In this document: one piece after another, positions 52,395-64,000 of the stretch | Layout: each line of letters starts with the position of its first letter | Numbering within the stretch: position 1 is the first letter of the stretch | Assembly (NCBI GenBank): GCA_005408345.1 | Contig: SEMN01000041.1 | Coordinates: 427,501-491,500 of the forward strand | Length of the DNA: 64,000 nucleotides | From: Macquaria australasica | Lineage: Eukaryota > Chordata > Actinopteri > Centrarchiformes > Percichthyidae | Reading direction: 5' to 3' | Notes under the pieces: generated by a model | What the model saw: the letters and a program-made list of their open reading frames with translations, nothing else | What the model was told of the DNA's origin: nothing | The model's database searches: none | Translations under genes and position numbers: made by a program

Positions 52395-53381
52395 AAATGA
52401 ATCCTTGAAAAGTGAATGTCCAAATTTGTTGCAAGGGTCTAAATCTGTGTAGCTGTGTTGCAACATGCCTTGTTTTCTAAAATGTTTTGGGACTGACTCA
52501 CCCAGCAACAGATTGACTTAAAAGCAGCTGAACTTGTGAGTCAAAGCTGAGCAACTAATACAAGACAATTGCTTAATATGACTATGCAGCCTTTATCCAA
52601 CTGACATCCAACAATCTGCATGCTGTATATCCACAGTTAAGACATCTCGGCTCATTTTGCCTGTTGGTGGCACGTGGTTGACTCTCCTGGCTGCAGCATC
52701 AAGAGGTCATTCAGTTGTCACAAACATGCAAGTGAAAACCAAAATGAGCAATTCATAGGATGAGATCCAGGCTGGTGACAAAGCACCAAATATCTTTCAC
52801 AACATTTGCTCATGATGTGATGCTGCCCTTTAGAGTGAGAAACTGCTGAAACAAAAGAGCCACCGTTTGTCTTTTCTTAAGATGGCCACAAAAAGAAGGA
52901 TAACCAGATATGGATACATGGATAGATGGATTACTAAATTCTGTCAGATAAACCATAAGAAGTACGACAGATCTTTACTCTGGCCTGTATAATTTGGACT
53001 CACCTTGAAACCCATAATTTCTGTCCTAATCCATCCAAAGCCTGTGGCCTCCTGAGGGACGTTTGTGAGGCTGAAAATCGAAAGCAATAACTTTGTTATT
53101 CAGCAACAGATGTTTTTTTATTTTATAGCAGTCTGAACAGAGCAATTAAGTGATAAATTTAGCAAGACCTGACCCAAAGGCAATGCCACTGAGGCTCTAG
53201 TCACTGATGTACGTGTAGGAGAAATCGATTTATCTCTGGCTGCTTGTTCCCTCAGTTCAGCCTGAAGTGTTTGTGTTTTTGACCCCTAAAAGTTGGTCAC
53301 TGGTGCAGTTTAGCAACCTGTAAAGCCTCCTGCCTGTCTGAAGTAATTTATAGAAACATAAGAGACAATGGCTCAGTCCAA

Positions 53382-53450
53382 CATAGTGGTGTAGTGGTGA
53401 CGTATTGTCTACTGATCAGTAGTCGTGAGTAGAACCCCAGATAGCAATAC
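53382..53450 (+). repeat. possible tRNA-derived SINE head
   Basis: tggtgtagtggtgacg resembles an A box (TGGCNNAGTGG) and gtgagtagaacccca resembles a degenerate B box, about 30 nt apart. There is no tRNA cloverleaf with matching arms, so this is not called a tRNA gene. Confidence 0.3.
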
Positions 53451-53574
53451 GTTTTTATATTAAAGCTCAATTTTGAAATAGCGGAGAGTGTGATAAAATC
53501 ATTTTCCAGTGCGGCTCGAGCGATGGCAATGTCATTTCACCACTTTGGTCCAGACTGAAACATCTCACACATTC

Positions 53575-54015
53575 ATGCTCTCCAGAGGATGGAGCCAACC
53601 CACTGTGGTCATCCCCTGACTTTTCCTCCTGCGGCACCATGAGGTTGACCTTTGTGGTATTTGAGTGGGATCTCTCAACAGCTATTGGATCGATTGCTAT
53701 GAAATTTGGTACAGACATTCATGTTTCCCTCAGATTGACTTGTAATAACTTTTCATGTTGCATCATCATCAGGTCAAAATTTTGATTTGTCCAATATTTT
53801 GGTTTATGGCCAAATACCTGCAAAAAGAATAAATTCCCATCAGCCTCAGCCATACTTTGGGTTTAGTGCTAATAAGCAAATGTTAGTATGCTAGCACACT
53901 AATCTAAGATGCATAATAACATGGTAAACCTGCTTAGCATCAGCATGTTAGCATTGTTACTGTGAGCATATTAGCATGTAGCTCAGAGCACTGCTCTGCC
54001 AGAGTATAGACTCTT
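53575..54015. repeat. dispersed repeat of the same 'gcgccaccagcaggt' family, second copy
   Basis: Contains tatgaaatttggtacagaca, catcatcatcaggtcaaaat, tggccaaatacctgcaaaaa and tcagcatgttagcattgtta, in the same order as the copy at 34590. Confidence 0.7.
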
Positions 54016-57000
54016 GTTTCTCAGATCCCTGACTCTCAGTAAGCCTGGAGGGAATGAGAGCCAAATATCTAATTTTAACATCCTTATTTTTTAAATATGT
54101 AATTCTGATTATTCATAGTCTGAAATCTAATTCGTCGCAAAGTCAGTGCAAACTAAATTAAATACTCTTTAACATGAATCCTTTCTTTTTTTTTTTTTTT
54201 TTTTTACATCTGGTTGCGTAATGTCAAAGCTGCAGTCATTACACATTATCAACTGATCAAAGATATGCTAAAATAGATTTGTATTCTGTAATCTCTAAAA
54301 ACGCCCCCCCCCCCCTTCATCCTGGGTTTTAGTTTCAGCTGGCTTTCAGTGAGCATGTTCTTAGAAACTCAGACGTCCCAGCAGACCTGTGGGTCGTGTG
54401 ATGTTGGCTTGGCAGTAGTCTGTCTGTTCAACACCCCTGAGGCCGCACAGGAAGCTTTCAAAGATTGCCTTCCCACTGCCTGCTACCCTCCCCCCCCCCC
54501 TTTCTGGTTACATCTGCTGTTGTTTTTCTTGCTATAATAAAATGATTGTGCACTTGTTGAACAAAGATTGTCACACAAATAGGATAAAAACATTTTAATA
54601 AACAGGAACGACAGTAATAACACCAAGGTTAGTTTGCAGTTTATTGGCACTTGTCCGGTGTACATTAACACCGCCCCTCCATCGTGCCTGCATAATTACA
54701 TGGCTCATTGATTTTATTGATCATCACCCTGTCAGAGCAATCTGATCACTTCGCAGACATCGAGGCAACAACAAATAACAGAGTACTGGGGGCATAGTGA
54801 TACCATGATGTTGTTTGTAAATGCCAAGATTTTATAAACATGAACATACAGTGTGATAAAATGGGTCTTGTTTAATGCATTATATTTCAGAGGTAGACAG
54901 GGTGTTTGTTAGTGCCTTTTATTAGGCTGTTATTGAACACTTAATGATCAAAAACATGAGGAATGGATTAAACGGTGTTGATCTGCTCTACTAGGCTTAC
55001 TACCTAAAGTAGTAACCATGTTACTTTCAAAACCAAGGTTAATTTTAATCAGCTAACTACATTATCATGTTAGGATTACAGGTTACATTAGCAACAAAAG
55101 CAGGCTGGGGACTGGAACGTCCACTGTGTAGCATTTCCCTGCTGAATGAACTGTAGGCTAACGTTGGCAGCTTCGTCCTGACCTGTTAGCTTTAGCCTCA
55201 TTCTTTCAGCACAATATCATGTATCAAATGCATATTTAAGACCCTTTAACAGGGTTTTCATTTTAAAACGGGTCAGTTGCTTGAAAAAGGAGCCCACACA
55301 GAGTTAACGTCAATCAGCTAACATTAGCTAGCTACAGCTGGTAAAGTTGGCTGGTGGCAGTTTTTATTTCAGCCAGTAAAAGCGACAGTTGTCGGCTAGA
55401 AATGAAAAGCTGCTCTGGGAGAACTGGATGTTTGCCTGCATGGCTCCTGCAACACCTTCTTCACCCTTGTTATTACTGCGGGCAGTGGGCAGAGGGAGAA
55501 TATTTTAAACTCTGCATTGCCACTCACTTTAAAATCTGTGAAATTAAAAGCTTTTATGTGATGTCTTGCACCTATTGGCACTGTCTGCAGCTTGATATTT
55601 TATTGCTTATTGCAAGACATTCTGGGTTCCTCAGATAAACTGTTATGTGAACCATCAACCATTAAATAGTGCTGTTATACAGGAAGGAAAGTAATGGGCT
55701 ATTGTTGCAAAAATAAGAGATAAGTAATATAATTTTTCATTTTGCACTTTCAGTGTAAACAGGTATATGACAGGACATGAAAAAGGTACTTTAGGAGACA
55801 GGGTTGGACACTGTTCTGCAGTGTTTGTGGTTGTGTTGTTGGCTCCCTCAGGCTCAACATTTTCTCTCTCTCCCCCGTGCTGAGCTGCTGCTGCTGCTGC
55901 TCTCTTTAAAGAGACTGTGGGAAGCTACTAGAATGACTATAGTGATGGCTACAGCTGCAGTCGATCCCCAGAGACTTGCTCACTGGGAGCACATCATCTC
56001 TGCTTGGTCTCATAAGCACATACATGCTGGAGATGTGTAATTGTTGCAGACAAGCAGTAAACAGTCTCTCATCTTAGAGACACTGGACATGTCAAGCAGA
56101 GGTTGGGTCCTGGGGTACTGAACCAAAATCTTTTTTGAGTACCCAACAAAATGTGTCCTGTAATTTCCAGAAAGTTAGCACTGACTGCTTAGTCAGACTA
56201 ATAGTCTTGTTTACGTATTTTTTAATCAGATTACGTTCATAAAATCCTAAAAAATTCAGTCATAATTTGTTTGATTTCAGATTGTAGGCTGTTTTATTTA
56301 GGCAAAGTTCTGGTTTGGCTGCTTGTGTTTAGACAACATTAAATATTTTTTAAAAGCTTGGCTTATTTTGTGTAAATACATGTGTTTTTGTATGAAAACA
56401 TATTCCTCAAAGTAAAATGTCAAAAAAGTGTTACACGTACCCCCACAATATTTGTAGTGACCAGTCATCAAATGCATCCAAAAACTAAAAGAAAGAAAAT
56501 TTTCTCATGTCAATATTTAGTGTTACTGACTCCAAAACACAGTGGATGGAGTGCCAAAGTTTTTGGCCGTTCTGTATCTGTCTATCACTTATGGATGGAC
56601 GGAGGATTATCTCAGTTTAACTCAGTCACTTGCCTTTTGAAAACTGGGTTTGTAGTGAATTTGTCACTAAAGTGTGTCGCTGTGAACCGACCAGGTTATC
56701 ATTTTGTTGTTGGTGAAATCGCACAAACGCTTGGAGCGCGCTGTCCTTACCACCCTGTGTGTGTTTTTCATCCAACATGTAGCTGCTGGTCAAAGAGTTA
56801 ATGCTGCAAATACAGAAAAAAAACCGTAGTGTTTCATAATTGTTTTACAAAATGTGCTCATATATAGACTGTGGGTCAGGTGTGTGTGCATTTGGATACA
56901 AATAGGAGCTAGTACAGGCACAGCCTCTTTTCCCAGATCAGCAACATTGACCATTAGTGTTTTATTTTAATGGGCTTATGGCTGTTCATTACCTTAACCT

Positions 57001-57094
57001 TAAAGAATTTATACACAGACACATACAGTAGTGTGTGTATAGTGTGTCCTCATACTAGATTTTAGCTTCCAAAAGATTGATATTACTCTGTGCA

Positions 57095-57413
57095 TTCAGT
57101 AGGAAGCTAGAGCCAGGAGACCTAGAAATAGTCCGACACATAAGCCAAAACCACAAATAAACCACAACTTGTCATTTTTACACTTCTGTTTGTGTATGGA
57201 TAATCCCAAGGAGATAGAAGGTGGTGGTAGGTAACCTTTGGATAGAGCCAGGCTAGCTGTTTCCACCAGTTTCCAGTCTTTATGCTAAGCTAAGCTATCA
57301 GGCTGCTGGCTGTAGCTTCATGTTTACCATACAGATATGAGAGTTGTATCGATCTTCTCATCTAACTCTCAGCGAGAAAGTGAATAAGCGTATGATGAAC
57401 TATTCCTTTAAGG
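57095..57413. mobile_element. AAAGGAAGAGTT-family MITE, other half
   Basis: Ends gaataagcgtatgatgaact and attcctttaagg. It contains the ggctgctggctgtagcttca segment shared with the copy at 27526. Confidence 0.7.
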
Positions 57414-58588
57414 TGAAAGTAATTTGTCCTGATTTGTGTAAAACATAGCGCTGCTGTTAAAGCTATAATTTGAACAATTCATAGCATGTCAAATGCTCAC
57501 TGAAACGGTGAACCCATATGCTAATGGTGTCCTCCCTGCTGAGTTTGTTTTGCCCGTTTGTAGTGGTTGCAGCCTTTTCCTTAGTGCAGCATGTCCTCGT
57601 CAGTGAGACAAACAAGGGCAGCATCACAGTGACAGCAGTGTCATGGAAAAGGAGCACGGTGGCCTGCTGATTGATTCACAATGGCCCCTTTTTTGCTCTG
57701 TTCTGTATATTTGTCTTCTCGTCTCTTCTCAACTTGATGAGGACTAAGTCAATGGAGGGAGGAATTTAAAAGTAGTGATGCAAGGGTTTGTGTGAGAGAG
57801 CAGGAGCAGGGGAGGATGGCACAGAACGGACGAGTAGAAGGAAGGAAGATGAATTAAAAAGTGTTGAGACAAAGCTATCGTAAATAATAGACCAACAAGA
57901 ACAGTACGAGATCATATCTTCTATACTGTTAGATCAGGGAACCTTCCTGTTAATATATCTTTCAAATTTCACTCCTGACATTTTGTCCAGACCACCATGA
58001 AGTGACATTATGTCCTGACTTCCTAGCAATAAATATCTGGTTTTAACATTAGTCTGAGTTCACAGATTGTAATCACAAGTGTCCTCAGTGGGAACTTCAG
58101 TCTAACCCCAGCAGTAGTAGTACCTTCTATATACATTGACCTTTAATGCACGACATTGCAGCCTTGCTGGTTAATTACAGATGTCTGTGTCGCGGCATGG
58201 TCCCATTATATGTTGGCTTTGCGGTGCGCTAATGTAAATGCCACACTGTGATTTGTGCTGGGCTGAGGAGAGAGCTATGAGACAACTGCTGTTCAGTCAA
58301 TATAGGCCACTGAGCTCCTAGACTCCTTAAAGCTGTCAGGTCCTTTTTTTTCCAGACATTAGTGCTGAGCCAGATGATGTATCCTGCGATAGTCCTTTGT
58401 GTTTCAGTATAAATTGGCTCTGATCTAGATTGTTTTAAAATGTCCTTACAATGTATGCTTCTTTCTCACATTACACTGCCAGTTGTGATGAGTCATGCTA
58501 ACACAAACCCTTTTCTTTGCTTTTCCACAGGATTTGGTATCCGAGTGCACGCTGGCCAAAGTCCAACAGCAGCAGTGCAGTGGAGCAG

Positions 58589-58609
58589 GGAGCTGTCCGT
58601 GGTGCTGAA
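58589..58609 (-). promoter_or_regulatory. RE1/NRSE (REST/NRSF binding site) in the sv2a leader
   Basis: Read on the minus strand, the left half is TTCAGCACC and the right half is GGACAGCTCC, with the canonical spacing (two bases, AC, between them). It matches the 21-bp RE1 consensus that I know at 20 positions. REST represses neuronal genes in non-neuronal cells through this element, which fits a synaptic vesicle gene. Confidence 0.8.
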
Positions 58610-58643
58610 TTCATCAGCTAACAGAAATCCCCATTGCACACTC

Positions 58644-58664
58644 ATGTGCTTGGGCCGCTCCTGA
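58644..58664 (+). other. 6-codon upstream ORF in the sv2a leader
   Basis: ATG at 58644 gives MCLGRS and then TGA at 58662-58664, ending 46 nt before the sv2a ATG. The upstream ATG context (ctcATGT) is weak, so leaky scanning is expected. Confidence 0.55.
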
Positions 58665-58710
58665 TACCTCCCATTCCTAGCAGCAACTTACCACCACCTC
58701 CACATCCAAG

Positions 58711-59320
58711 ATGGACGACGACGGGCGTTACAGAGACGGCCGCTCAGACTTCATCCGCGGCGCCAAGGACATTGCCAAAGTGGCCAAGAAACAGGTCGGC
58801 AAGAAAGTGGGGCGCAGCGTGGACAAGGTGGCCGACGAGTACACCAAGCGCTCCTATAAACGCTTTGAGGAGGAAGATGATGATGAAGACTACGGCGGTG
58901 TGCCAGGCAACGACGGCGGATATTACCGCAATGACAGCCGGACCAATGACGATGAAGGTCACAGCGACTCCACTGAAGGACACGACGAGGATGATGAGAT
59001 CTATGAAGGCGAGTACCAGGGCATCCCGAGGGCTGACTCGGGCAAGGCTGGCGACATGGATCAGGTGACGGCCGCCCAGGCGCAGCAGTTCAGGGATCTG
59101 TCAGCCTACGAGAGCGAGAGGAGGAAAGACCAGGAGGAGCTGGCCCAGCAGTACGAGACCATCCTGCAGGAGTGTGGCCACGGGAAGTTCCAGTGGATGC
59201 TCTACTTTGTCCTGGGGCTGGCGTTGATGGCGGATGGCGTGGAGATCTTTGTGGTTGGCTTCGTGCTGCCCAGTGCAGAGAAGGACATGTGTCTATCCGA
59301 GCCCAACAAGGGCATGCTGG
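58711..59320 (+). CDS. sv2a: synaptic vesicle glycoprotein 2A, first coding exon (3' partial)
   Basis: 203 codons plus one base, ending at donor GTAAGA. The ATG context CCAAGATGG is a strong Kozak match. The N-terminal cytosolic region reads SDFIRGAKDIAKVAKKQVG, an acidic FEEEDDDEDY stretch, and then TEGHDEDDEIYEGEYQGIP, a hallmark of SV2 proteins. QWMLYFVLGLALMADGVEIF begins transmembrane segment 1, and LPSAEKDMCLSEPNKGMLG ends the exon. SV2 proteins are 12-transmembrane major-facilitator-like glycoproteins of synaptic vesicles that tune calcium-dependent exocytosis and bind synaptotagmin. The KDMCLS..NKGMLG end and the basic N-terminus fit SV2A rather than SV2B or SV2C, from memory, and the mtmr11 neighbour supports this. 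The rest of the protein is outside the window. Confidence 0.93.
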
Positions 59321-61046
59321 GTAAGATTTCCAGATATCAGTCTCTTGCTTCCAAATAGAAATAAATGAGATACTTCTATAAAAACATTTATTAAACACAT
59401 GAGAGGAGGGATTACACACACGCGAACTCTGCAGTACCAACACAGTCTTGTCTTTGTGGCCACTGAGCAACTGTTTTCTTTCAACTCATCAACTGTCTTC
59501 TGTGCCCTTTTTCTGTTTATTTTCGTCTCAGTGCCTCCTTTAGGAGTTTATGCCACAGCTTCACATTTTATCTCTTATCTTAGCAGTTACCTTTGCAGCT
59601 TATCCCCCAGTAATTGCTTTTCTACAGCCTCGTTGGCAGAGGAACTACAGCTATTTAAGATTCAACTGCCTGTGCAGCTTCTGAACAGCACTAGAATTTT
59701 AAATCGAACTCTCTGCCAATCCAAACACAATGTTCTCTGCTTCAGTTCAGCTGTTTTCTAGCTGGACAATGTGTCTGTGTGTGAAGGTGATTGTTGGCAC
59801 AGTTTTTTTTCTCAAAATGCCAATGTACTCTATTTTTCTTCCTTCTGTTTGCCTCCTCACAGTATATGCTGCATGTCTGTCCGTCGCTGTGTCTGTGTTT
59901 CTGTATGCTGTGAAGTGGGCAAAGACCTCGTGATCATTTCCTAGCCTTAGGACCAATGTCCAATCAGAGTCAAAACCTGCCTCGCCATCTGTCATTGCCT
60001 GCCCAGCAAGGACACCGTGAAAAAGAGCCAGAGGTCTCCTGAGGATAACAAATTCAAACATACTGTTTGTAATCTACGAAAAGAACTCAGATATAAAAAT
60101 ATGTATTTTATCAAATGTGTCAGGAGATACAGAGAGAAAGATCTTCCACACAGAGATACCCAGAGAGATATTTTGTTTGTTTTCTTCCACTGGATGAAAT
60201 CTAGATGGTTTGACATCACACTGAGATATTCCTGTCCAGCTTTGTTGGAGCTTGCTAGTGTAAAATAGATGCCAAGCATTTTACAGCATGCAAAGTTCAC
60301 ATCCATTATATTGTGGGCTGTTGAAAGAAGAAAGAATTTTGGGAAATGTAGTAAATACACTCACTAAAGTAGACATTTACAATCTGAAGTGAAATGTTAT
60401 CCTAAACATAACCAAGAACTAGAACTAACAGCAGGATAATACAAACTGACAACATCATCTGTAAATACTATTTGACTTAGGTTTGATAGTGGAATTCAAA
60501 ATGCTGCTAAATCAGATTCAGGTATGTATTTTATTTAACTTCAAATGATGCTGAATCCACATTATACAAACTTGAAGGAGATAAAAACAGAATAATTAAA
60601 TCAGAAGTTCTAATTAAAACAGCCTCTATGCAACCCTACTATTGTCATCCGATTGATTCTTTTTTAAAAAGGTTACAGTTTGTACTCACTGTACAAGAAG
60701 TTTAGATTTAGATTTTCTTTTAAGCTTTGATAAATAAGTGTTTGCTGATCAAGTACAGTATGTTCTTTTTCAGCTCTAGTACAGCTGTCTGCTGCTGGTC
60801 AGTGAGCTGCAGTACCGCATCACTGGGGTGGTTAAGTGACATATTCATGTAGGCTTTTTTTCTATTCCACTCCATTGTTCCTGTCTGATTGTAAAAAACA
60901 CACTTTTTTAACAATTAGGCTATATTCATGTTGTGTAATAATAACGTGTAGTTTTCTCTCTGTTATATGGAAAAACAGGAGTACGTTATACAGAAAAATG
61001 GGACTACATACACATACATAAACTCACAAGAAAATATATAAAGTAT

Positions 61047-61048
<2 letters not shown>

Positions 61049-61080
<32 letters not shown>
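61049..61080. repeat. (CA)n microsatellite
   Basis: 16 CA units in the sv2a intron. Confidence 0.9.
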
Positions 61081-61082
<2 letters not shown>

Positions 61083-61914
61083 CTACATTTGGCAGGCATC
61101 CATGCCTTTAATTGGTTACTGGGTTGTGTGGTTTTCCCAGTGGTCCATGCGCAGGACAAGGTGTGGACTGCAGTGCCGACATGCACAGCGACCAGCCTGT
61201 GTGTGAGTGAGTGAATGTGTCTGTCTGCTCATACGTCCATAACAGTTTGCATGTGTAGGCTCTGTGCATGTGTGCCATAATGTGTGTGTCTATTTCAGTG
61301 GTGACAAAAAAAGTAAAAGCAGCAGCAGAAGTAATAGCACTGTGGAAAAATACTCAAGTAAAAGTCCATTAAAATTTTTACTTAAAGCGGCTTTAATCAA
61401 TTTTCTGATAATAACAATGGATCGTGGATCATAGTGATTAACGAGTGAAGTTCCCCTCATTTTAGCATGTTAGCATCTTAGCATTTTCACCTCATTGTTT
61501 TTGTTTTCTGGCTGTTTTGGTTCACTCTCACCGCTTTAAATAGTGCCGTTTTCGGCTGCAGCAGGCAGCCGTTTTAAAGCTCAGATAAATCCACTGTTTG
61601 CTACATTCTCAGCATCAATGAACACTAATGTTGCTCTGCATCTGCTCAGCGTGTAAATATGCAACTGTTTGCTAACAAGGTCGCCATATCAACTGTATCA
61701 GGTGATTATATGTCATTGTTGTGTTCACAGCTTTTTTCTGCTGTTCTCAAGTGGCCAAAAATCAGTTGTTGCAGGTTTAAGTCAACAAATAAGTATTAGC
61801 AGTAAAATGTACCCCAGAGTCCAAGATAAAAGCACTCATTAAGAAGGAGTGTAGAGTTTTGTATCGCTGTCAGGATAGAAAAACGTGTACCTTTTTAGTA
61901 AGGAATCACATTTT

Positions 61915-62136
61915 CAAGAAAAACTAAGGAAAGAGATTAGGAAAGAAGGAGATAAAAGAAAAGAAGACATGAGAACAGAGGGAACAGAAGGAGAAAATTG
62001 GAAAAATAATAAGGAAAGGAGGAAGGGTGGAAGTAAGAAAATAAGGAAGGAAAGAATAAAAGACAGTATGCTGCAGCAAGGGAAAAGGACAGAAGGGGGA
62101 AAGGAAGATATGAAAGAAACAAAGAAAGAAAAAAAT
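61915..62136. repeat. polypurine tract (plus strand), ~220 bp
   Basis: About 90 percent A or G on the plus strand, built from degenerate gaaaggaag-like units. It lies in the sv2a intron. Confidence 0.75.
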
Positions 62137-63939
62137 ATATTCTTGATTTTGTATGAGCTTATATTATTTTTAAACATGAAAAATTTAAAAATAATATAAC
62201 ATGAAACTGTTCACTGCAGCCACCAGACAAAACAGTGTAGTAACATGTGCAATATCTCCCTCTGTAAGGTAAAGTAAAAGTAGACTACCTCAAATTTGTA
62301 CTGACATTACTCTTGTGTAAATATACTGAGCTACTCTCACCTCTGGTCCATTACATCTCTCCCTCCTTCCCCTCTCTCTGGCTGGGTTTGTGTCATGCTA
62401 AGGGAGAGCCAGTAGGGAGACACGACCGGCCCCGGTTCCCTCCCCTCTCCCTGTTACGCAACTCGCCTGACTCATGCTAGAGAGCCTCCTTTGCTCATGC
62501 ATCTCTGCATCCCATGATTCCTTCTCCCCCACCCCCCTCACCCTCTTCTTCTCCATGCTGTCCAAATGGAGCTTCCTCTGCCGTCTTGGTGCCAGCCACT
62601 TTAACTCGTATTGTGTGTGCACGTTTGTACTGTATGCATGTGCATTGTGCCACAGTGAGCGTCTGCACATGTGTGAGTGGTAATCGCCTGCAGAATATGA
62701 AATCCCTCACAGCTGAAAGCATTAAGATGTATCCAGAGAGAGGAATTCAGTGGCAGAAACACATCACTGCCAGCTAGACTTTGACATTTTGACTTTGTTA
62801 GATGTGTTGTAAGTACATATAAAGGACCCCATATTCATTGCATGGTTCCAGCAACACAGAATTTTAAAATTAAGTAAGGAAATTTAAAGCAGGAAAGCCA
62901 GAGTGAGGCTGTTAAATAACAACAGGGATGCCTGTGGTGCAGCGTTTTGCACGTTGAGCTAGAGGGAGACACTTTCACAGGCAGCAGAGAAACACACAGA
63001 GTGGTTGTCATTGATTTGTCCTTGTTGTGAAGCTGCAGAGGTCGCATCTGCAGCGTGGTTGGTTTGTCATAATGGGAAGAAGAAAGTAGGGGTTTGTTAC
63101 ATGCAGCAGCTCTGCCACACTGTAAGGAGATTTTTGGAAAAGTGCTGGATAAGCATAAGTACTTTTAATGTCAAGTAGATTTCACACTGTCGAGCCGTCG
63201 GTGTACTCTGGCTGCTGGGACAATTTTGTAGACGAAGGGAAAAATATCTGGTATATATATATATAGCCCCACTGCACATAATTATTTTGATATTTCCAGC
63301 CACACTTGTGTAAGATATTCTTCAGGAGTTTGCAGCTACAATCTTTGCATTGCAGCTACATGCACAATTACCCTTTTTTTTATTTGAGGAAGCTATTGCA
63401 CAGTTGCTCCTGAGGCTAAAAGTAACCTTTGTGTGTCATAATGTCTCCTTGGCCTTTTAATCTACATAGAATCAAGAGCTGAGATTAAGGATGAAGGGAG
63501 ACAGGGGGGATGAAGAGAAGATGGAAGAGAAGAACTACCTGTGTCTGTTTGATTTATTGGCTCCTGTGGGAGATGCAGGCAGGGGAAACCAGGTTGGATG
63601 CTGTAGCTGTAGCCTGCTGAATATAATTAGCTATTTCAACCAACGACATGTTGGTACACGTTATTTTAAATGGAAATGAGTGTCAGAAAGGAATTAAGCT
63701 TGCATATTAGTATTCAGCTAACATCTGAAAATAAATATGCAAGCTATCAGGCGACAGATGGTTTCCTTATTTTTTCACTCAATGGCAATAATGTTTTGAT
63801 GGATCTGTCAAAACATAGAGCTGCGACTTAAAAGGCCCAGAATATTTGATCAGGATTTTTAAAATGATGCTGCCATAATTTGGATTTCTTTGAGAAAAAG
63901 TGACAAAACAAATCAACTGCACATTTTCCTTTTCATTTC

Positions 63940-64000
63940 ATTTGCATTTTAGATGATGGGCTGATGCTCTTATCCAGAGTAACCGACAGTAATAAAGCCT
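63940..64000. repeat. dispersed fish repeat running off the window
   Basis: gatgctcttatccagagtaa and ccgacagtaa are a diverged copy of the widespread 'gacgcttttatccaaagcgacttac' repeat. Confidence 0.5.

Larger units (their letters stand above)
38757..58530 (+). other. sv2a: long first intron of sv2a (inferred), repeat-rich
   Basis: About 19.8 kb between the candidate first exon and the coding exon. I found no convincing exon inside. It contains microsatellites, several copies of fish MITE families (listed separately) and unique AT-rich sequence. Regulatory elements may be present but cannot be picked out by eye. Confidence 0.45.
58531..58710 (+). other. sv2a: sv2a 5' UTR portion of the first coding exon
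   Basis: Acceptor ctttgcttttccacag at 58530 opens the exon. The 180-nt leader contains an RE1-like element and one short uORF, both listed separately. Confidence 0.75.
59321..64000 (+). other. sv2a: sv2a intron following the first coding exon
   Basis: It starts with donor GTAAGA. No sequence for the next SV2 segment (the LIVYLGMMVGAFLWGGLADR region in mammals) was seen, so the intron continues past the window. It holds a CA repeat, a polypurine tract and a repeat fragment at the end. Confidence 0.6.

Noticed and set aside
53382..53450. tRNA gene
   Set aside because: Only loose A- and B-box resemblance, with no paired acceptor or anticodon arms.
58634..59068. 144-codon ORF overlapping sv2a in another frame
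   Set aside because: Frame shadow of the GC-rich sv2a exon. The sv2a frame carries the recognisable SV2 motifs.
59321..59358. Extension of the sv2a frame past MLG (KISRYQSLASK)
   Set aside because: It reads through the GTAAGA donor into the intron. SV2 family sequence stops exactly at MLG.

Overview
The window is a vertebrate nuclear locus, most likely from a percomorph (perch-like) teleost fish. The evidence is intron-split genes with GT/AG splice sites, AATAAA polyadenylation signals, very long (GT)n/(CA)n microsatellites, and interspersed repeat families that I recognise from spiny-rayed fish genomes. I see no prokaryotic operon, CRISPR array, phage or virus-derived gene.

Layout: (1) 1-6608 has no complete gene. 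It holds microsatellites (one GT tract of 135 bp), a GC-rich patch near 2.2 kb and one orphan exon-like ORF ending at 4091. (2) 6609-24134, plus strand, holds fifteen consecutive coding exons of mtmr11, an inactive myotubularin-family phosphatase. Every splice phase is consistent and the exons give about 788 codons. The initiator exon was not found. The 3' UTR runs to about 25945. (3) 26005-29761, minus strand, is a two-exon gene for a 139-residue C3HC4 RING protein that I cannot name. Its tail converges on mtmr11. (4) 29762-38590 is an intergenic region rich in transposon remnants, including an 802-bp element bounded by TTAA. (5) 38590-64000, plus strand, is the 5' part of sv2a (synaptic vesicle glycoprotein 2A): a probable GC-rich promoter and noncoding first exon near 38.6 kb, an intron of about 19.8 kb, and then the first coding exon (58531-59320) with a near-consensus RE1/NRSE silencer element and a 6-codon uORF in its 5' UTR. 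The remaining sv2a exons lie beyond the window.

In human 1q21.2, MTMR11 and SV2A are near neighbours with SF3B4 between them. Here the neighbourhood is kept, but the small RING gene lies between them and no sf3b4 exon was seen.

The strongest observations are these. The splice donor of one mtmr11 exon lies inside a (GT)n microsatellite. The next exon is followed within about 20 nt by a complementary (CA)n tract, a geometry that could loop out or circularise that exon. The sv2a leader carries a REST-type RE1 site. The RING protein is unidentified. Several transposable elements have clean boundaries and readable target-site duplications. I did not find a new multi-gene system, and most of the noncoding sequence is ordinary fish repeat and microsatellite.
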